Shown here: piece after piece, positions 1-12,207 of the stretch
Layout: every line of letters begins with the position of its first letter
How positions within the stretch are numbered: position 1 is the stretch's first letter
DNA from: Hevea brasiliensis
Lineage: Eukaryota > Streptophyta > Magnoliopsida > Malpighiales > Euphorbiaceae
Direction of reading: 5' to 3'
Length of the DNA: 64,000 bases
NCBI RefSeq assembly: GCF_030052815.1
Contig: NC_079495.1
Location: 53,980,773 to 54,044,772, forward strand
Notes under the pieces: model-generated
What the model saw: only the letters and a program-made list of their open reading frames with translations
Told to the model about the DNA's origin: nothing
Database searches by the model: none
Position numbers and translations under genes: made by a program

Positions 1-232
1 GACTAAGAAAGAAGATGGTTTATTTTTTTATTTGATTTTTGGTCTTTTTAAGTTGATAATTATCCCTAAAATTCATAAATTAAAATTTTTAGTTGTGTCA
101 TGCTTAGGTCATAGTGATGTCATAATGTAATTAAAATTAGAAATTTTCATTTCTTTTTCTTTTCTTTCCCTACACTTTTTCATTTTTAATTCCTTTTTTC
201 AATATTTTAATCTCATACAATTTAATGGATAT
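1..232. other. AT-rich flank, no gene seen
   Basis: This stretch lies outside the first LTR. It is AT-rich, with T-rich runs and no convincing reading frame or RNA gene. It may be the host sequence or an older repeat into which G1 inserted. The five bases before the LTR are GATAT, but the matching right-hand copy is not visible. Confidence 0.4.
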
Positions 233-3200
233 TGTAACATCCTCACTTTAGCTAGTCTATATGTTCTACTGTTTCGATGACTAATGTGGGTCCCGGCAAC
301 TAGAATATTTTGAATTATAATTATACTAGAGTGAGGAGTTATAAATAAACCAAATAATGATCAGAAAAATCAAGGAAAATTTTTAGGAATGAAATGCACT
401 AAGGTTAAATGAGCCATAACCCCAGAGATAAGTAACCCGAATGAGAAGTGACGGTGAAGGCCGTTAGCAGCCCTAGACTCGGGGAAAACTTCATGAAATA
501 ATTTTTGGGACCTCAGGGAAGGATTATTGGGGTTCCAATGACAATAAAATGTTAAGAAAACGCACGGAAAATTTAATCAAACGGTATACACAATTTTAGC
601 TCGTTAAGCCAAATGGAGGGCTTTTTGGTCATTTTATCTTCAGAGATGATTTCTGACCAACTTATCCATTTATGTAAGTGAATTATATGATATAAAATAT
701 GAAAAACTATTGATGAAAAATTATTTAAAAATGAATAGAAAAGGAAAGAAAAGAAAATGAAAGTAAATTAGATTTATTACATAATGCTTATGTAAGCATG
801 AGGTAATTAAATCCTTTGGCCAATCAAAATAAAGAAACACACTTATAATACATAAAATAATGAGGAAAAGAAGTTATAAAAGCTAGAAAAAACCAGCAGC
901 TCCCTCTCTTCTTTAAGCCGCCCCATTGCTCCTCCATAGCCAAGCTTACCAAAGCTTGAATTTCCTTGGTTTTTCTCCAACTAAACCCTAAGTTGTCAAC
1001 ACAAAATCTTGTTCTTTTATCTTGGTGAAGCTTTTGGGAGCAAAAAGAAGTGTAAAGGAAGAGTTCTCACAAGTTTGGAAGTAACTCTATTAGAGGTTAG
1101 TGACCAAACTTCATATTTCTCTTTAGATTCATGTTGAGGGAGTGAGATTAAGTAGAAATCTATAAGAAAATTAAATAAATATTAAGTGTATACCTCCCCA
1201 AAAATTTTGGCAGCCTTGTACTTGGTAGGGTTATGAAGTTTTCTTTGAGGTAAAATGGTATTATGGCTGCCCTCAATATTAACTTCATGATTAGGATAAT
1301 GAAATGCAAGTTAAATGCATGATTTGAGATGGTAGAGCTAGGGTTTGGGTATGAAAATTGAGACTTTGTTCATGTGTTGGTGAATGAAAGTTTGAATGGT
1401 CAATTAGTGACCATTTGGCTGTGTTTGATGAGGAAATGAAGTGAGTTGTGGCTTGGTATTTGAGTTTGGGTGAGCTGCCTTGGCTGACCTGTAGGACTGA
1501 GTATGAATCCAACAGGTTTGGGCAGCCATAAATGGAGTTGTATAGGTTCAATTGGTGCAAGGCTAATTGGAAATGAAACTAGACACATAATGGCACAACT
1601 TTGGTGAAGAAATCCTACCTAGAAAACTAAAACAAGTTAACCTAAAAATTGCCCTAATCCAGGTGACTTGCATTCTGCTTGGGCAAAATGACCAAATGAA
1701 TAGTGTTTATTCATTCGGTCATAACTCAGTGTACAAAGGTCCAATTGACCTAGAATTTTACTAGAAAAATGTTGAGACATAGACCTATAACTTTCATTAA
1801 GAAACCAAACCCAAAATCTGATCATAACATGTTCAAAAATAGACCTACAATCAATATACAAACACTGTAGATTTGCTTCTGTCTAGAAAATCTGGAAAGT
1901 TTGCAATCCGGCCAGTTATGGTTTTTAGGCCATAACTTGAGCTGCAAAACTCCAAATAGAGTGATTCAAAAAAAGAAATGTAACTAGACACAATAGGGAA
2001 CAATTTTCATGAAGACAACTTTGCCAAATTCCTACTGTACAAATGACTAATGGAATAGTAAACATAATACTTGAAATCTGAAAATTGTGAATAACTAACA
2101 CTAAGCTTAGAAATGGTATTGGCAACCAATACCAACAACTTTAGAATGCAAAATGTGGTATGTTGGGAGTATTAGAACCAATGTACCTATTGTCTATGCA
2201 AAAGTCAACATTTTAGTTGACTAATGAAATGAATAGTAAGACCTAAACTTAAATTTCAAGAATAGTAAAATGTAAAAGTGTAACATGCCCTAGTACACCT
2301 AGCAAGATTGGTTTGGATAGGTTGGCATGCCAATAGGATTCAGTTAGTAGTACTGCACATGGCATTATACCATTCTGTGATTTCATGGCTTTTAGCCATT
2401 CTGACATTGTGTTGATACTTGGCCTTATGCCCAATATTTATTACAGCTTATTAGCTATTCTGTTGCACACCGGGAGGCATAATATGACCAATGGTGTGAT
2501 GGCCTGAGGTACTTGGTATCCAGTGCCAGTTTACCCGTTTATCCAGTGCAGTCAACTAGTATAGGTTACTCAGGTAATTAAAATAAATTTTACCATATTT
2601 TAATCGAATAATACTACAATAAATGCCATAAATAAAGTCTACATAAAATGTAAATATACATTATGTATATTTATTTTATTTTATTTTAGTTATTTTATTT
2701 TATATTCGCACCACTAAGCAGAATTGCTTAGCGCGTCGCTTTTGCCACGCCGAGGTACTAGAGACATAGCTGGGGAGTCCAGCAGACCTCAGACTGGGTG
2801 AAGTGTCAGATTTGCACAGAGTCCAGAGTCACCTCATACCTGCAATGCACTTGGTAGTACATTAGGGTTCTAAGTTGTATTTTGAATTTTGCATTTTGTA
2901 TTAGTTTTGGTTGTAATTACAAACTCTTGAAATTATGTGATAATATAAATATATGAAATTTCATGTCATTGAAATTTTCTGTATATTATGTTAAAAAAAA
3001 TGGAATGTTGGGAAATATTCATGAATGTGATTTGATTTGTGATGTGAACAAAAAAGTTTGAAAATGGTGTTGAGATTGGAGATTGAGTTGATATATATAT
3101 ATTGGAGTTCTGGATTTGAAAACTATATTGGAAGTGTCTTTTAAACAGGTTCAGAAGAACTGTTTTCCAATTTACAGCTGGCACTCTGTCGAATTTTCTA

Positions 3201-3388
3201 TAAAAATTTATGCAAAATTCAGATTTATCAATTTGCAAATAAACGATATAATGGTAAATTTTTACACTTGGTAAGTAATAAATAAAAAATTAAGGAGAGT
3301 AAATTGTTATGAAATAAGATATGGTGCTTTGGCACATTGGGTGGCATATCTTGCTCGGCTACACTATAAATGAGTAAGGGGTGTCACA
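233..3388 (+). repeat. 5' LTR of G1 (family A)
   Basis: The LTR is 3156 bp, starts TGTAACATCC and ends GGTGTCACA, directly before the primer-binding site. It has a TATA box (875-882) with a near-perfect palindrome upstream (777-795). A donor-like GAG/GTTAGT lies at 1095/1096, followed by three diverged modules at about 1535-1600, 1690-1850 and 1916-2040. Paired stem-loops follow: CTAAGC 2714-2719 with GCTTAG 2726-2731, then GCGT 2733-2736 with ACGC 2747-2750. The solo LTR G8 is the same family in the opposite orientation. Confidence 0.9.
875..882 (+). promoter_or_regulatory. TATA box of the G1 LTR
   Basis: TATAAAAG lies 642 bases into the LTR. A 19-base palindrome, TTACATAATGCTTATGTAA, lies 80 bases upstream, and a C-rich leader and donor-like site lie downstream. 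This fits a Pol II promoter. The start site itself is not determined. Confidence 0.55.
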
Positions 3389-3393
3389 TTTAG

Positions 3394-3406
3394 TGGTATC
3401 AGAGCA
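3394..3406 (+). other. Primer-binding site of G1 (tRNA-iMet type)
   Basis: TGGTATCAGAGCA lies five bases after the LTR end. It matches the usual plant retrotransposon PBS, complementary to the 3' end of initiator tRNA-Met. Confidence 0.85.
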
Positions 3407-3516
3407 TCGGTTTAGGCGTTTCTGGGCCTAGATAGAGTGCATACCATTGCATTGCATTTGTAAGTGTTGAGGTGACACTGATGCAAGTCTATTTGTTTTC
3501 TTATTTTGATTAGGAT

Positions 3517-4400
3517 ATGGATCCTGCTTCTCAAAGAGCAGTTGATGAAGAGGTGGAGAGTCGTGCTCCACCAAGGGCTGAATCTAGAGGCAGGGGAGAA
3601 TCTGCCCCACCAGTAGCTGAGGCACCTGCCCAACCTCAGTTTGCATTATTCCAACAAATGATTGAATTTTACCGGCAAATGATGGGGGTAATTCCACCAC
3701 CACAACCACAGCCACAGCCTCCACCACCACCACAGAAGTCCCATTTAGAAAAACTATGAAAACATGGGGTTGTGGATTTCTTTGGGAAGAAGGAGGATGA
3801 CCCCATGACAGCTGAAAACTGGTTGGATAGAACTGTAAGAGTGTTGAAATAGCTTCATTGCACCCCTGAGTATAACCTGGAGGGTGCTGTGTCCCTACTT
3901 TAAGATGATGCATACCAGTGGTGGGACACAGTATCCAGTAAGGTGCAACCAGATCAGATCACCTGGGATTTCTTCCTCACAGAGTTCGGGAAGAATTATG
4001 TCAGTAAAGTGTATTTAGAAGAGAGAAGAATAGAATTTATCAGTATGAGACAGAGGCAATTATTAGTGGTAGAGTATGAGCGTGAATTCTTCAGACTGAG
4101 CCGGTATGGGACGGAGATAGTCCCTACAGAGGCAGAGAGATGCAGAAGGTTCGAAGAAGGGCTCAATGACAATATTAAAGTCATGATAACAGCATTGGAG
4201 ATCACGGAAGTTACCAAATTAGTAGATGCTGCATCGAACGTAGAAAGAGTCCGAATAAATGAGCAAAATAGAAGGGAAAGACAGCAGAAGAGGGGTCTAG
4301 GTCAGTCCAGTTCATTCTCTGCTCCTAGTAAGAAGAGTAAGGGTCCTCTTGCTCAGAGTTTAGGGCAACAACAAGGTCAGGGCCAGTCCCAGGGGCCCAG
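3517..4400 (+). pseudogene. gag: G1 gag, capsid part (broken)
   Basis: Structural protein of the retrotransposon particle. The frame opens with ATG at 3517. A proline/glutamine-rich N-terminal part is followed by a Retrotrans_gag-type core with recognisable landmarks (AENWLDR, DDAYQWW, TWDFFLTEF, EYEREFFRLSRYG). It ends in a basic, glutamine-rich tail. In-frame stops lie at 3757-3759, near 3850 and near 3901, so no full protein can be made. The 4400 end is the insertion site of C1, and the frame resumes at 14281 with the CCHC knuckle. Confidence 0.85.
4396..4400. repeat. Target-site duplication of C1, left copy
   Basis: CCCAG directly before the left LTR of C1 matches CCCAG at 14276-14280 directly after the right LTR. 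The five-base length is normal for LTR elements. Confidence 0.92.
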
Positions 4401-6511
4401 TGAAGGAGCAAAAGCATGAAAAATACAAGTTTATACCATTGAATTCAAAAATTTTCACCTAGGGCCACATGCATCATGCAAGATTTATTTTTATCTATTT
4501 GATTTCAATGATAAACAACATATTAAAATTCTTTTAATATGTTTTTGGATCTGTATTTGCCATTTAAGATTTTAGAATTAATCAGATTAATTTTAGAACC
4601 CTAGATCCAATCAAGAATAAATACACTAACCTCTTGATGCACTGCAGCGTATTTGTACCTTTGGGATGCATCTTTAGGATACCAGATATTATTCCTCCAG
4701 CTTGTCCACACCAAGTTCACCTATGGCAGCCCTTGAACAGCTTCTAAAGCTTTTTCTATGAATTAGAAAATCAAGTTTTACCTTTTGAGAGATTAAAGAT
4801 GTAAACAAAACGCTATAAACGATTTCTAATACTTTTAATTCAAGAGATTGTTTGCTAATCTCTTGGAATAGATGAGAGATGAAGAAGAAGTGAAGGAAGA
4901 GGAGCCTTTGGGTGGCGGCACAAAGAGGAACAACAGCTTATGTTATTTTTCTTTTCATAACAATATTTATATAGCTAGGTCACCACTTAAAACCCTTGCC
5001 ACATGTCACCTTCTGATTGGTTCTAGGTTTAATTGACCCAATCACATTGTGCCAAGTATGAAACCTATATTTAATCTTAATTTTAATCATCTTACATGAT
5101 TAAAAGACATTTGGCAAGCTTATGTGTAGTGCCATGTGTCACCATCTCATGGTGCCACATATCACCCTGTGAAATGATCAAAATGCCCCTGTGTCTTAAT
5201 TTTGAGTTCTCAACCCAAAATAATTATTTCTCTTCTTCTAATCAATTTATATCAAATATAAATCAATTAATTAATCTTTATTAATTAATTTCTCATTAAT
5301 TAAATTCATATTTAAACACTTTAAATATAAATTTAACTTATATTAGACATCCAATAATCTAGATTTGGTTTCAAGTCATGCTAGGGACTTTGCAATCTAA
5401 TTGCAAACCAAACCTATTTAATTAATCAATTAAACTCTTTAATTAATTAATTAAGTCATATTTAATTTGGTGATTACTTGTGTATGTGTGTGACTTACTA
5501 GGTTCATCACTAATTGGCAATGAGATATGATATAAACTCTTAATATCATCAGAATTCTTTCTTACCATAAATGATTTCTCTAAATCATTTTATGCACCTC
5601 ATAGACCATGGTTCACACCTAGCATAGCATGCCATGGCCACCCAATTAGTAATAAGGTTTACCTTAAATGAACCTATTATTATATGTTACCATGCACTAG
5701 AATCTCTCTGTTACAAAATCCCAACTCAAGCTGGAGTCATGGTTTATGTCAAACCCCATTTGCTATGAATATTATGTTCTCTTTTAATTCCAGTTCTTGA
5801 TTAAAAAGATTTTTCTCATCAGAAATTCTTTTCTGATTAAATCTATCTGTCCTAGCCAGGAACTTGAAACATCAAGAATAATTAAATGAACATAGGATTT
5901 TATCCCTATTTACTTAGAGAAACAGATTCCATCTTGATCAACACCTACCTCCATATATAGCTAGTAGGAGCCAACACATGCCCATATACCTATACATAGT
6001 ACAAGTATGAAAGTAGTATCAAACTCAAACCACCTATATGCAAGATAACTGTGCTATCTCAGGTCCAAAGATTATATGTACTAATATGATTTATGACAAT
6101 ACATTGGTAAGAGTAAACTCCATGTGCTTGTCATAAATGTTACTGGTTCGGACTACTTATCTTGTATAAGTGCCTATCATGGTCGTTATATGGCATGAGA
6201 CTCACCATTCCATCTTATTTATATCTTATATAAATAAATTGGGAACAAACATGAATACAATCTTTCTGGATAAGTCATGTCCTTATTGTGAAGTATCCTG
6301 GATTGTGAACCTATTTATGATACTTTGTACTAGAGATACTGTCGCTCATATTCTTAACAACTTAATATTAGAATTTCTAACAAAATATTAGTGGACCTTT
6401 TCTATTATACATAAATATATTATGTAAACGGAAAAGTGAAAAATGCCTTTTATTAATAAAAGATGTACAAGATACATACTAAATGATATGCTCTAGAGCA
6501 TACTACTAACA
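4401..6511 (-). repeat. C1 3' LTR (left in the window)
   Basis: The LTR is 2111 bp with TG...CA ends: TGAAGGAGC on the left and CTACTAACA on the right. It aligns along its whole length with 12208-14275. A TATA box lies on the minus strand at 4961-4974 (CTATATAAATATTG). Small open frames here, such as 5096-5284 and 6170-6391, have counterparts in the other LTR and are not genes. Confidence 0.93.
4961..4974 (-). promoter_or_regulatory. TATA box in the C1 left LTR
   Basis: Minus-strand CTATATAAATATTG. The right LTR has the matching CTATATAAGTG at 12730-12740. In the element's direction a purine- and C-rich leader follows. Confidence 0.5.
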
Positions 6512-6522
6512 ATCTCCCACTA
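6512..6522 (-). other. Polypurine tract of C1
   Basis: On the minus strand, TAGTGGGAGAT touches the start of the 3' LTR (TGTTAGTAG). This is the expected place and composition for the plus-strand primer. Confidence 0.75.
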
Positions 6523-6531
6523 GCACTAGAG

Positions 6532-6981
6532 TCATTCATTACAATATCTTAGACCCATCTTCTCAAGATGTCGGTCTAGCTGAGTCTGTGACATGGGCTT
6601 AGTGAATGGATCAGCTAGATTTTCAGCTGATGTTATTTTCTACATGGCTACATCGCCTCGCCCAACTATTTCTCTAATAATGTGGTAGCGCCTTTCTATG
6701 TGTTTGGAATTCTGGTGAGACCTGGGTTCCTTAGCTTGTATGACTGCTCCATTGTTGTCATAGTGAAGTGGAACTGCTGACTCAATGGAAGGAACTGCTA
6801 CAAGTTCTATCACGAACTTATTTATCCAAACAGCTTCCTTTGCAGCATCTGATGCAGTAATATACTCAGCCTCGGTAGTGGAATCTGCAGCCGTCCTCTG
6901 TTTGAAACTCTTCCAACTGACTGCACCTCCATTACAAATGAACACATATCCAGAGGCAGACTTTCTATCATCGATATCTGA
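6532..6981 (-). pseudogene. pol: C1 RNase H domain (broken)
   Basis: This is the last domain of copia pol, which degrades RNA in the RNA-DNA hybrid. Visible landmarks are GYTDSDF just upstream, TTEAEYI, DNNGA and the SKHIERRYH stretch, then a C-terminal tail whose stop codon is at 6532-6534. In-frame stops follow TDSDF (near 6979) and GRGDVAM (near 6637). The frame is the same as the RT region upstream. The stop falls only 21 bases before the 3' LTR, which overlaps the end of pol with the PPT. Confidence 0.85.
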
Positions 6982-8367
6982 TTAGAAATCAGAATCAGTA
7001 TAACCATCCAATTGCAAGTCTCCACCTCCATAAATCAAGAATAAATCCTTAATTCTTCTCAAGTACTTAAGGATATTCTTAATAGGTATCCAGTGTTCCA
7101 AACCTGGATTAGATTGATACCTGCTAGTCAAACTAACAGCATATGCGATATTCAGCCTAGTACACAATATTGCATACATTAAACTTCCAATAGCCGAAGC
7201 ATATGGAATCCTGGCCATTTTATCTCTTTCTTCAGGTGCCTTTGGAGACATCTCTTTAGAAAGATGAATACCATGTCTCACTGGTAACAATCTTCTCTTG
7301 GAATCAAGCATGTTAAACCTCTTTAACACCTTTTCCAAGTATAGACTTTGGGATAAATCAATTATTCTTTTCGCTCTATCTCCATAGATGCAAATCCTAA
7401 GAATATAGGTTGCCTCCCCTAAGTCTTTCATGGAGAATGTATTTGAAAACCATACCTTTACAGTTGTCAATATACCTGTGTCATTACCCATCAACAGTAT
7501 GTCATCCATATATAAGACAAGGAAAGTGATAGCACTGTCACTAACCTTCCTATATACACATGGCTCATCCTCATTTTTGATAAAACCAAATGATTTAATG
7601 GCTTTATCAAAATGGATGTTCCAACTCTTCGAAGCTTGTTTCAACCCATAAATGAATCACTTTAGCTTGCATACCTTGGAACCCTCTTGGGATTCAAAAC
7701 CCCTAGGTTGTTCCATGAAAATGTTTTTTTCAATGTATCCATTGAGAAAAGCTGTTTTGACATCCATCTTCCAAATCTCATAATCATAGTATGCAGCTAT
7801 TGCTAATAAAATCCTAATTGATTTAAGCATGGCAACAGGCGAGAAAGTCTCCTCATAGTTGATTCCTTGCCTTTGGTGAAACCCTTTCGCTACTAGCCTT
7901 GCCTTATAGGTCTCCACCTTTCCATCAGAACCAATTTTCTTCTTGAAAACCCATTTGTTCCCTATAGGTACAATACCTTCAGGTGAGTCAACAAAATCCC
8001 AAACTTGATTCTTATACAGGGAATCAATCTCGGATTTCAGAGCATCAATCCATTTTGAAGAGTCTATATCTGATATAGCTTCTTCATAGGTAAGTGGATC
8101 ATCTCCATGATTTACTTCTTCATGAGTAGACAACTCTTGTTCTTCTTCATGAAGGAAACCATATCTCACTGGTGGGTGAGATACCCTGGTTGTTCTATGA
8201 GGAACAGCTATAGATGTTTCATCAACGAGTATAGGTTGACTAGATGGATCTATATCCATCTGATCTATTGGTTGGTCATAATTCTCCAATTCTAACTCTA
8301 TTTGCCTTCCTTTGCCTCCTTCTTGAACAAACTGTTGTTCTAGAAATGTGGCATCTCTACTTACCAC
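6982..8367 (-). pseudogene. pol: C1 reverse transcriptase (broken)
   Basis: Copia-type RT (RVT_2). Landmarks in order are WVFKKKIGSDG, YKARLVAKGFHQ, YEETFSPVA, MDVKTAFLNG, the catalytic YMDD box, and PYASAIGSLMYA. A TGA at about 7651-7653 splits the domain into 237 and 221 codons in one frame. The catalytic YMDD and the upstream Asp in MDVKTAFL are kept. The N-terminal part is the variable, acidic linker that follows integrase. Confidence 0.9.
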
Positions 8368-9170
8368 AACATTTTATGAAGTATAATATCCAAAACTATC
8401 TTTTGGATATCCAACAAATCGACCCTTTTCTGATCTGGTTTCCAATTTATCAATGTTTAGCATTTTGATATAAGCTGGACAACCCTAAATCTTAACATGC
8501 TTAAGACTTAGTTTTCTTCCATGTTATATCTCATAAGGTGTGGAAGAAATTGATTTTGATGGAATCCTATTCAGAATATACAAAGCTGATTCTAATGCAA
8601 ATCCCCAAAAGGAGATTGGCATATTAGTATAGCTCATCATACTACGTACCATATCCAATAGGATACGATTTCTCCTTTCAGATACACCATTCAACTATGG
8701 TGTTCCTGGAGGAGTCAGTTGGGAAACAATGCCATGCTCTCTCAAGTATTCATCAAATTCAGTACTCAAATATTCACCTCCATGATCTGATCGAAGAGCT
8801 TTAATACTCTTTCCTGTTTGATTTTCTACTTCAGATTTAAATTCTTTGAACTTTTCAAAGGATTCATGTTTGTATTTCACCAAATACAAATACCCAAACC
8901 TTGATTTATCATCAGTAAAGGTAATAAAGTAATGAAAACCGCCTCTAGCCATTTCTTTAAATGGATCACATACATCACTATGTATTAGCTCTAAAATATT
9001 TTCAGCCCTTAGCCCTTGTCCAACAAAGGGTGATCTAGTCATTTTGCCCTGAAGGCAAGATTCACAAGTTGGAGTAGGCTCAGAGCCCAATGAGGAAAGA
9101 ATCCTTATTTTCTCCAGTTTTGTAATCCTATCTTCTGCAACATGACATAACCTTAAGTGCCAAATATATA
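8368..9170 (-). pseudogene. pol: C1 integrase (broken)
   Basis: It starts with a GAG_pre-integrase/zinc-binding segment (WHLRLCH near 9160 and CESCLQGK near 9060). The rve core follows, with catalytic Asp in HSDVCDP, Asp in LRSDHGGEY and Glu in SERRNR. All three acidic positions are visible. The frame is broken by a TAG after LTPPGTP (about 8692) and more stops further on, and a frameshift near 9165 separates it from protease. Integrase lying upstream of RT is diagnostic of Ty1/copia. Confidence 0.87.
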
Positions 9171-9583
9171 TTTAAACTTGAGTTGGTTTTCACTATGGCA
9201 TTCCATTCATTTAGATTACTTGCATTCATTTTTTGTTTTTCATTATTATCCAAATAATAAAGACTATCATTCATATAACCTGAACCAACATATTTATTTC
9301 CAAAATAAATATTGCAAACATCATCTATGAACTGAAATGCATAGCCATTTCTAGTTAAACTAGATATAGAAATGATGTTCTTAAAAGCATCAGGTACATA
9401 TAAAATATTATCCAAACATAAAACATGTCCAGACATGTAAAAAGATTTAGATCCTATGGCTAAAGCTTCAACAGTTGAGCCATCGCTAATCCAGAGTCTA
9501 ACATCTCGAGAACACAAGGTGCTACTATTTGCTAGTTCCTGCATATCATAAGAAATGTGAGAACTGGCATCAGTATCTAAAAC
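9128..9583 (-). pseudogene. pol: C1 aspartic protease (broken)
   Basis: The retropepsin-like region processes the polyprotein. The active-site loop reads LDTDASSHI, where copia proteases usually have D[ST]GAS. The glycine after Asp-Thr is replaced by Asp, so activity is doubtful. Downstream come LYVPDAFKNIISISSL and a spacer typical of the protease-to-integrase region. An in-frame TAG at about 9580-9582 separates it from gag in the same frame. Confidence 0.8.
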
Positions 9584-10501
9584 CTAAGCTATAGATGAAC
9601 TATGAGTATCATCAAAATCTAAATAACAAGATATGGACATACCTTCCGAAGGTCTATCTTTCTTGTCCTTCAGAGAAGCAAGATACTCTGGCGCTTTCTT
9701 CCAAAGGCCCATCCTTCCGCAAAGGAAACACTTTCCTTTGCCTCCATCAGCTTTAGTCTTCCCTTTCTGTTTAGCTATTTTCTTGGAAGGACCAGGAATC
9801 TGAGGTTTCTTTTCCTTATTACCCTTCTTCTTGTTGGACTTTCCAGTAGAAGAAGATGCAATCAAAGCTACCTCTTTTCCTTTATTGCTCGGCATATTCT
9901 TTTGGGCAATAACCAGCATGTTAAGTAATCCAGCCAAGGTGCATTCCTGTTTAGTCATATGGAAATTCGTTATAAAATTCCCAAAAGACTCAAGAAGGTA
10001 CTGAAGGATCAAATCCGTCTGCAGTTGGAAATCCATGTTAAAGTCAAGATGTTCCAGCTGTTCAATTAGTCGAATCATCTTGTGGACATGATCCCCAACA
10101 TTCTGTTCCTCAGACATTCTCATGAGGAATAATTGTCTAGATATCTCATACCTAGCATTTCTGCTGTGCTCACCATACAACTCTTGTAGGTGAAGGAGGA
10201 TCTCACTCGCACTCTGCATGTTCTCATGCTGCTTCTGTAACTCATTACTCATGGAAGCAAGCATGTAAGACTTAGCTCTCATATCATACTCCTTCCACTT
10301 GTCCAAAATTTCATGTTCCTCTTGGGTGGCCTCTAGAGGTAAGGGACCAGGAACATTTGAGTCTAGAACATATCATATATGTTGAAGATTCAGGACAAGT
10401 TTCAAATTTCTTAGCAAATAAGAGAGATTAGGTCCTGTTAACCTATTGCGATCAAGTATGCTTACAAGGATATTGGATGGTGGTGGTTGTTCTGTGCTCA
10501 T
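9584..10501 (-). pseudogene. gag: C1 gag (broken)
   Basis: UBN2-type copia gag. I take the start as the ATG at 10499-10501 (MSTEQPPP), because the frame runs through to the large open part after a single TGA near 10375. Landmarks are the LDKWKEYDMRAK and LYGEHSRNARYEI stretches, then a basic linker. The zinc knuckle near 9720 reads CFLCGRMGLWKKAPE. The His and the last Cys of CX2CX4HX4C are lost, so it probably cannot bind zinc. Confidence 0.83.
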
Positions 10502-12192
10502 TATTATCAAAAAATTAACTGCAAAAAATGATCAGATTAATTAGTAAATGTATCATGTAATTAACCAAAATGATTATGGCCTTTTAATCAAATTGGTCCT
10601 CCCACTAACTCAGCGAATCCTACACTTCCAAAGTAGAAAACGGAAATCCTAGTTGGCTGGATTTCTAATGGGTGATTGAATTCTTATAATTCTATTGATC
10701 ATCCTCAGGTACATCCATTATTGGAATTACAATAAACTATAAGTGAGCAACTTCTTGCCCATCACATCTCATGTGAGGTTCAATCCTTTACCTAGCCCCT
10801 AATGCTCAAAATCTCAGGTAAATCTATTTTTGATTTATCTTGCATTAGTTAAGTTGATTCCATTGAGCTAGTAATTATGCAAATAATTTTAATGTTCTCA
10901 GGTACATCCAATATTGGCCACCAAACTATTTACATATTTACAACATCTCATGCTTAACAATTATTCTTAAGAAAATCTCTTAAATTAATTGCATCTTATG
11001 CAAGTATTTAAAATTTCTTGAAATAATTGCCTCAATGGAGGGCCCATGTTATAATTACTTTAATTATAGAATTTCCAACTTAATCATTTGTTTGAAAGAT
11101 TTTATGGTCATCCTAATTACTATTAAGGTCTCACTTTGCACATTATCCATTTAGCATGCATATATCACATACTTGCATACATTCACATACATCTCATGCA
11201 TTCATGGATAAATAATAAATAAGGTATGATCATGGACTTTCTAAGGGATTCAATTCTGAGCCACTAAGAATTGAATCAGGGCATTCCTAGGTGCATTTCA
11301 TTCATTCATTTAACAAGAGTTACTGAAGGAGTACATAATCAACACTTGATCTTGAATTCCTTTCACTGGTCCCACCAATGCTCTTAGCCTCCTTGATCTT
11401 CTTGCAATCCAATATTACATAGTAATCCTTGGCATAGCAAGGCGAATTTACAAGAACTAAATAAATGAAATTACAATCCATAAATTATTACAACCTTAAT
11501 AACATGGCCAAAATAAAAGAAATAAATCCAATCACATTGGTATTTTATAGTGCATGATCATCCAACACGCATATCACTATTTAACAATTAAATAAAACAT
11601 AAATACTTAAATTAAATTGAATATCTCATATTCAACTTTAAAAATCTAGATTTGAATATGATTCAAACAAATTTAAAAATTCAGATTTGAATCACATTCA
11701 AATAAATTTAAAAATTCAGATTTGAATCACATTCAAACAATTTTTAAAAATCAGATTTGAATCACATTCAAACAATTTTTAAAAAATTCAGATTTGAATA
11801 TTATTCAAACAACTTTAAAAATTCAAATTTGAATATGATTCAAACAACTTTAAAAATTGAGATTTGAATTACATTCAAACAACTTTTAAAATTCAGATTT
11901 GAATCATATTCAAACAATTTTTAAAATTCTGATTTGAATTAAAATTTAATTATGTGATCAAAACTCTAATTAAACAATTTAATTAGACATAGGATGAGCT
12001 TTTAGATCATACAACAATTGCAAATTAAAAATCCAAACCTTACGCCACCCATGAAAGCCAAAGATGGCGCACCAATGATGGTGTTCTTCACCAAAGCCGC
12101 TACCTTTCTTGCAACTAGCAATGGATCTATCATCTCATGATTATTCCACACAATTAAATCATATAATCAACAATCTAAATGGCAAATATAGT
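10502..12192 (-). other. C1 untranslated leader between PBS and gag
   Basis: About 1.7 kb separates the PBS from the gag ATG. I see no conserved reading frame. It is AT-rich and holds a tandem repeat block (11636-11945). Long leaders occur in some plant LTR elements and may hold packaging signals, but nothing here shows that directly. Confidence 0.6.
11636..11945 (-). repeat. Tandem repeat in the C1 leader (~35 bp x ~9)
   Basis: About nine diverged copies of a ~35 bp unit. Each carries the core TTTGAATCACATTCAAA or a close variant, joined by T/A-rich linkers. The core is itself an inverted repeat: TTTGAAT, three bases, ATTCAAA. Some copies vary in the three central bases while keeping the arms. 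Confidence 0.85.
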
Positions 12193-12205
12193 GGCTCTGA
12201 TACCA
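12193..12205 (-). other. Primer-binding site of C1
   Basis: The minus strand reads TGGTATCAGAGCC, matching the 3' end of initiator tRNA-Met, two bases from the inner edge of the 5' LTR. Confidence 0.88.
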
Positions 12206-12207
12206 AT

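Noticed and set aside
1..232. Possible end of another LTR to the left of G1
   Set aside because: There are T-rich stretches similar to LTR leaders, but no TGTCACA/TGTAACA terminus or clear alignment to the other LTRs.
3584..3913. 109-codon minus-strand ORF
   Set aside because: It is antisense to G1 gag. Its length comes from the Pro/Gln-rich CCA/CAG repeats on the other strand.
11636..11945. CRISPR-like array
   Set aside because: Repeats are directly adjacent, diverged and without unique spacers, inside a plant retrotransposon leader.
12193..12205. tRNA gene suggested by GGCTCTGATACCA-like sequence here and at other LTR edges
   Set aside because: These are primer-binding sites of 11-13 bases. 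No cloverleaf surrounds them.
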